Shown in pieces: positions 61,478 through 64,000 of a stretch of 64,000 nt of DNA (the stretch's first letter is position 1; every line of letters starts with the position of its first letter). The translations under genes and the position numbers were made by a program. The DNA is taken from positions 434,001-498,000 of the forward strand of contig NZ_CP017659.1 of assembly GCF_015326965.1 (NCBI RefSeq), written 5' to 3'. The stretch comes from Paenibacillus sp. JZ16 (GTDB lineage: Bacteria > Bacillota > Bacilli > Paenibacillales > Paenibacillaceae). Below the pieces are notes generated by a model. The model did not search any database. It saw only the letters and a list, made by a program, of their open reading frames with translations, and was not told where the DNA came from.

Positions 61478-61498
61478 AACATTGAACCTCTTCCTTAC

Positions 61499-61987
61499 TT
61501 ATTCTGGTGACCTCTTTGCCTTTACAATATGCAAAAGGTGATCAATAACTTGATTGTTGAGAAACATTTGCGAAGATACCGAACCTGATGCTGATTTAAT
61601 TGAAATAGATACCCAGTCATCACGAACTTCAATGTGATAATTATCGTTGGGTAAAGTTAGCGGTATCTCGTGTTTCATTTCAACTAGCTCAGGGTACCTT
61701 CGGTAATGTTCACTAAGTGCATCTCTAAGGTCATATTCGATACATTCATCATCAAGAATTAGAGCAACTCTACCTGGAATAAAATCGCCACGCATCCATG
61801 AATCAAGAATCGCCTTATGAAAGGAGATATCCCTGTAACTCTTAGTGTAAGGAATTTTGTTTTCCTTTACCATTTTGCGAACTAAATATTTAGAGAGCCC
61901 TAAATACTCGGCAGCTTCCTTCACATCCATATGTTTGTCATACCACTTCTTCGCTTCCTCTTCACCTCTAATAACATAACCAATCAT
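61499..61987 (-). CDS. Excisionase-like helix-turn-helix protein (second copy)
   Basis: The 162-residue protein has an HTH_17-type MerR-like motif at about 20-70 (MDVKEAAEYLGLSKYLVRKM, KENKIPYTKS, then FHKAILDSWM). A C-terminal domain of about 90 residues follows with no recognised fold (IEVRDDWVSISIKSASG). The start codon overlaps the stop of the upstream gene as ATGA. Excisionase-type proteins bind DNA and direct recombinases, but the extra C-terminal domain suggests a sensor or regulator role. It is paired with a related protein directly before it. Confidence 0.75.
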   Translation of the reverse strand: MIGYVIRGEEEAKKWYDKHMDVKEAAEYLGLSKYLVRKMVKENKIPYTKSYRDISFHKAILDSWMRGDFIPGRVALILDDECIEYDLRDALSEHYRRYPELVEMKHEIPLTLPNDNYHIEVRDDWVSISIKSASGSVSSQMFLNNQVIDHLLHIVKAKRSPE

Positions 61988-62484
61988 TTGAGTTCTCGCC
62001 GTTGAGCTCTAGCAAATTCACGATCAATTTCATCAAGAGCAAGAATTAAAGCGTGGTATCTACGCTGGGCATACAACCTACGCTTTTCTAAATCCTCAGG
62101 TCTATCTTTATAATAAACGCTTTTTGTTGCACTTTCCTCGAATACTTCGTCTAAATGCTTTTTTATATCAGCTTCTTGAATTTCTAAGACTGTTTGGATA
62201 AAGCAAATTGTTTCACTCGATAAATGCATTTCATATCGCATTCCAGATAGCTGATCATCTGAATCACCTCGGTCAGAAGGTAGGGGAGTTAACAGTGGTC
62301 CTCTTGGCGAGACAGTCGCTGCTCCCATCCACTCACGTAGTACGTCCTCATGGAAAACAACTCTACTACCTACTTTGATGCTGGGAATTTGCTTTGTTCT
62401 GACCATTTCGTATATTTTTGCACTTGATATACCCAACATCTCGGAGACTTCTTTTACGGTTAGTGTTACTTTTCTAACGGACAT
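61984..62484 (-). CDS. Excisionase-like helix-turn-helix protein (first copy)
   Basis: The 166-residue protein begins with the same DNA-binding fold (LTVKEVSEMLGISSAKIYEM, KQIPSIKVGSRVVFHEDVL). Its C-terminal half (about 90-166) is helical and charged (EADIKKHLDEVFEE, ALDEIDREFARAQRRELK) and unrelated to that of the next gene. AACGGAGG lies before the ATG at 62484. It overlaps the preceding gene by 11 bases. Two tandem Xis-like proteins in one operon are unusual; they may form a hetero-dimer at the operon's own promoter. Confidence 0.78.
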   Translation of the reverse strand: MSVRKVTLTVKEVSEMLGISSAKIYEMVRTKQIPSIKVGSRVVFHEDVLREWMGAATVSPRGPLLTPLPSDRGDSDDQLSGMRYEMHLSSETICFIQTVLEIQEADIKKHLDEVFEESATKSVYYKDRPEDLEKRRLYAQRRYHALILALDEIDREFARAQRRELK

Positions 62485-63373
62485 TTGCATTACCTCCGTT
62501 AGGTTTTAATTTTTCCAAATATGTAACCACAAGTTGTGAAATACTCAGCAATAACTCTGCTTCATTCTGGTCAACAGCTACTGGAGGTAGATTCCCGTTC
62601 TCCCTATGTGCTGAGTTACGGTGGTGTCCAATCTTATTGAGATAGGTTGATACACCAGTCAACAATCCAATAATCCCACTTTTCTTTTGGTCTGAAACAT
62701 CTTCTAGAAACATTTCCCATGACTTAGCCATGTAAGGTCCACCTCGTCCATTTCCGATGTCGGTGTATGATTCAATAACTGATAGACATTGGCGAAGGGC
62801 GTCATAAGTGAATCCCCTTTGCATATGTTCTCTGGCTAATTCGAGATGCTCATACGCTTGAGTCCAACTCGTATCATTTAGCAATGATGTGGGAAGTGTC
62901 ATTCCGTATTTCGTGGAATACCCAAAGTTTCGGATGAACCGAATCCAGTCTGATTCAGATATCTTTATCTGCTGGCTGCCGGTTATCGGAATGATCTTAT
63001 TTCCGTTCTCCCGTACTTCGACAAGTGCTTTAACTTCAATACTAAAGTGCAAGTCGCCAGATCGAACCCCTTCGAGAGCAGAGATATCATTGGGATCGAA
63101 AATCCATTCCCATTCTCTGTAACCGGAGCTTTGATTGAATACCTTAATATTGGGTTGAATTTCACCGACAGCTTTCTTCAAGAAAGTGGAGTTAGACTTA
63201 GCAGATACCTGAATGTCCAAAATGTTTTGAAGCCTGTGTGTTTGATCCGACATCACAATATCGAAAAACTGAATGTTATCAGAAACTCTCAAGTCGAACT
63301 CAAACTTTAGGAATGTATTGTTGTTCAAGTGATTAGAGTACATAGATGATTCAAACAGATTTATCGTATACAT
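62474..63373 (-). CDS. HEPN-like protein of the right-hand operon
   Basis: The 299-residue protein has a beta-rich amino half (about 1-170) and a helical C-terminal half. The latter has DALRQCLSVIESYTDIG and IGHHRNSAHRENG, then NEAELLLSISQLVVTYLEKL. The HRNSAH followed by helices resembles the arginine-histidine motif of HEPN-type RNases and abortive-infection proteins, although the spacing is one residue short of the R(x4-6)H consensus. GAAGGAGATACTC lies before the ATG at 63373; the frame to 63442 is less likely. A role in phage-induced growth arrest is a hypothesis. Confidence 0.6.
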   Translation of the reverse strand: MYTINLFESSMYSNHLNNNTFLKFEFDLRVSDNIQFFDIVMSDQTHRLQNILDIQVSAKSNSTFLKKAVGEIQPNIKVFNQSSGYREWEWIFDPNDISALEGVRSGDLHFSIEVKALVEVRENGNKIIPITGSQQIKISESDWIRFIRNFGYSTKYGMTLPTSLLNDTSWTQAYEHLELAREHMQRGFTYDALRQCLSVIESYTDIGNGRGGPYMAKSWEMFLEDVSDQKKSGIIGLLTGVSTYLNKIGHHRNSAHRENGNLPPVAVDQNEAELLLSISQLVVTYLEKLKPNGGNANVR

Positions 63374-63393
63374 GAGTATCTCCTTCAATTGAA

Positions 63394-63690
63394 TTAAAAG
63401 CTTTTGAGAGTATAAAAACCTTCTCCCGAACATGAACCACAATCCAAATGATTATGGAACCCCAATATCACCGTAGGAATCGGTCTGGATAATGTGCCTG
63501 ATATACAAAATCTGTGCTGACCTTGACCAGTACTGTAGTGACCGCATTTATACTTGTATAAATTAATCGGAAACATACGCTCTGGTTCTTCCTGCATTAG
63601 CTGATTAACATACAGACAATGCTTAGCATTAGACTTATCATTACGGTTGTGCTGTTCTAAATCATCTAAGCCTGAAGAAATAATGAGCAC
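63394..63690 (-). CDS. Small cysteine-rich unknown protein
   Basis: The 98-codon frame contains YKYKCGHYSTGQGQHRFC and LDCGSCSGEGF, two pairs that could hold zinc (CxH...C and CxxC). The start is uncertain: GTG at 63690 overlaps the upstream gene by 25 bases; the ATG at about 63597 is an alternative. It lies 20 bases before the HEPN-like gene in the same direction. No family recognised. Confidence 0.45.
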   Translation of the reverse strand: MLIISSGLDDLEQHNRNDKSNAKHCLYVNQLMQEEPERMFPINLYKYKCGHYSTGQGQHRFCISGTLSRPIPTVILGFHNHLDCGSCSGEGFYTLKSF

Positions 63691-63887
63691 CCCTGAGATG
63701 GATCTTTATATACATGACAGTTACCGATATGAAAGTAAAAACTGACGGATTTGCCCTTTAGATCGAAATCTTTTATACCGACCATTACATTGTTGAGGTC
63801 GAAGTAATAATCAAACTCATCTCTATTCAGCTTCATCAATCTATTAATCCGTCTTCGTCTAAGGAAGATTAGTTTTCCAAGCCCCAT
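63666..63887 (-). CDS. Small unknown protein
   Basis: The 73-residue protein has a very basic start (FLRRRRINRLMKLNRDEF) and a C-terminal beta-like part (VSFYFHIGNCHVYKDP). GAGGGAG lies 8 bases before the ATG. It begins 16 bases after the stop of the partial gene at the window edge, so it is part of the same unit. No domain was recognised. Confidence 0.5.
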   Translation of the reverse strand: MGLGKLIFLRRRRINRLMKLNRDEFDYYFDLNNVMVGIKDFDLKGKSVSFYFHIGNCHVYKDPSQGCSLFLQA

Positions 63888-63903
63888 ACTGTAACTCCCT
63901 CAG

Positions 63904-64000
63904 CTACTTCATAGCCGCTGCTTTTTTAAGCTGCATCGAATCACTCTCTTGCATTGACATATCTAAATTGTGTCTGTTTAATACCGCCGACTTAGCAGGA
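63904..64000 (-). CDS. Partial gene at the right edge, C-terminus only
   Basis: One frame is open from the window edge to TAG at 63904-63906. It encodes 31 residues, including SAVLNRHNLDMSMQESDS and KKAAAMK. The stop is followed closely by the ribosome site of the next gene. Too little is present to name it. Confidence 0.4.
   Translation of the reverse strand, partial: PAKSAVLNRHNLDMSMQESDSMQLKKAAAMK

Overview
The window looks like chromosome from a Gram-positive, endospore-forming Bacillota of the Paenibacillus type. Supporting signs are a gerB-gerA-gerC germinant receptor operon, strong AGGAGG-type ribosome sites with many GTG/TTG starts, LplB/YtcP-type sugar ABC importers that carry no ATPase of their own, a large membrane-bound AraC-type regulator, RNase J, and a CtaG/DUF2243 pair. 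No rRNA, tRNA, CRISPR array or intact transposase was seen.

Layout. 1-3.65 kb: end of a VanW-family gene, then ctaG-like and DUF2243 genes and a cytochrome P450, all on the minus strand. 3.9-10.8 kb: a sugar-uptake operon made of a membrane AraC sensor, two permeases, a lipoprotein and a sugar-phosphate isomerase-like enzyme. 11-16 kb: an Rrf2 regulator with a luciferase-like oxidoreductase, DUF4184, a PP2C-like phosphatase, an epoxide hydrolase behind a perfect palindrome, and a small membrane protein. 16.1-20 kb: a minus-strand germination operon whose gerB is frameshifted in a run of six T. 20.4-40.4 kb: a glycan-use locus with a secreted GxGYxYP protein, a GntR/LacI-type regulator, a GH42-like unknown enzyme, a GH38 alpha-mannosidase, two permeases and a binding lipoprotein, a DUF4965 (glutaminase A-like) protein, a GH106-like protein and a secreted PHP-domain protein. 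40.6-47.6 kb: a MerR regulator, a frameshifted DUF554 gene, RNase J and a third sugar ABC transporter.

From about 47.65 kb the character changes to accessory DNA. The sequence becomes AT-rich and holds gene remnants (GNAT acetyltransferase, histidine kinase, an unknown family), small genes, and three copies of a palindromic intergenic repeat of about 196 bp or more. It is interrupted by an S66 peptidase, a DedA gene with a broken 3' end, and an ECF sigma/anti-sigma pair. From 55.7 kb to the right edge everything runs on the minus strand and looks like a defence-type island. It holds an Mrr-like nuclease, a coupled pair of unknown genes (the larger resembling DUF5677), and an operon with two short excisionase-like helix-turn-helix proteins, a HEPN-like protein and unknown proteins. 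These blocks are separated by two copies of a roughly 180-210 bp structured repeat with inverted ends.

The most promising candidates for something undescribed are the 57.1-59.7 kb gene pair, the 60.4-63.4 kb operon, the structured repeats lying between them, and the 48-55 kb palindromic repeat family. At least six genes or remnants show single-base frame breaks; these could be real decay or base-calling errors and should be checked against reads.
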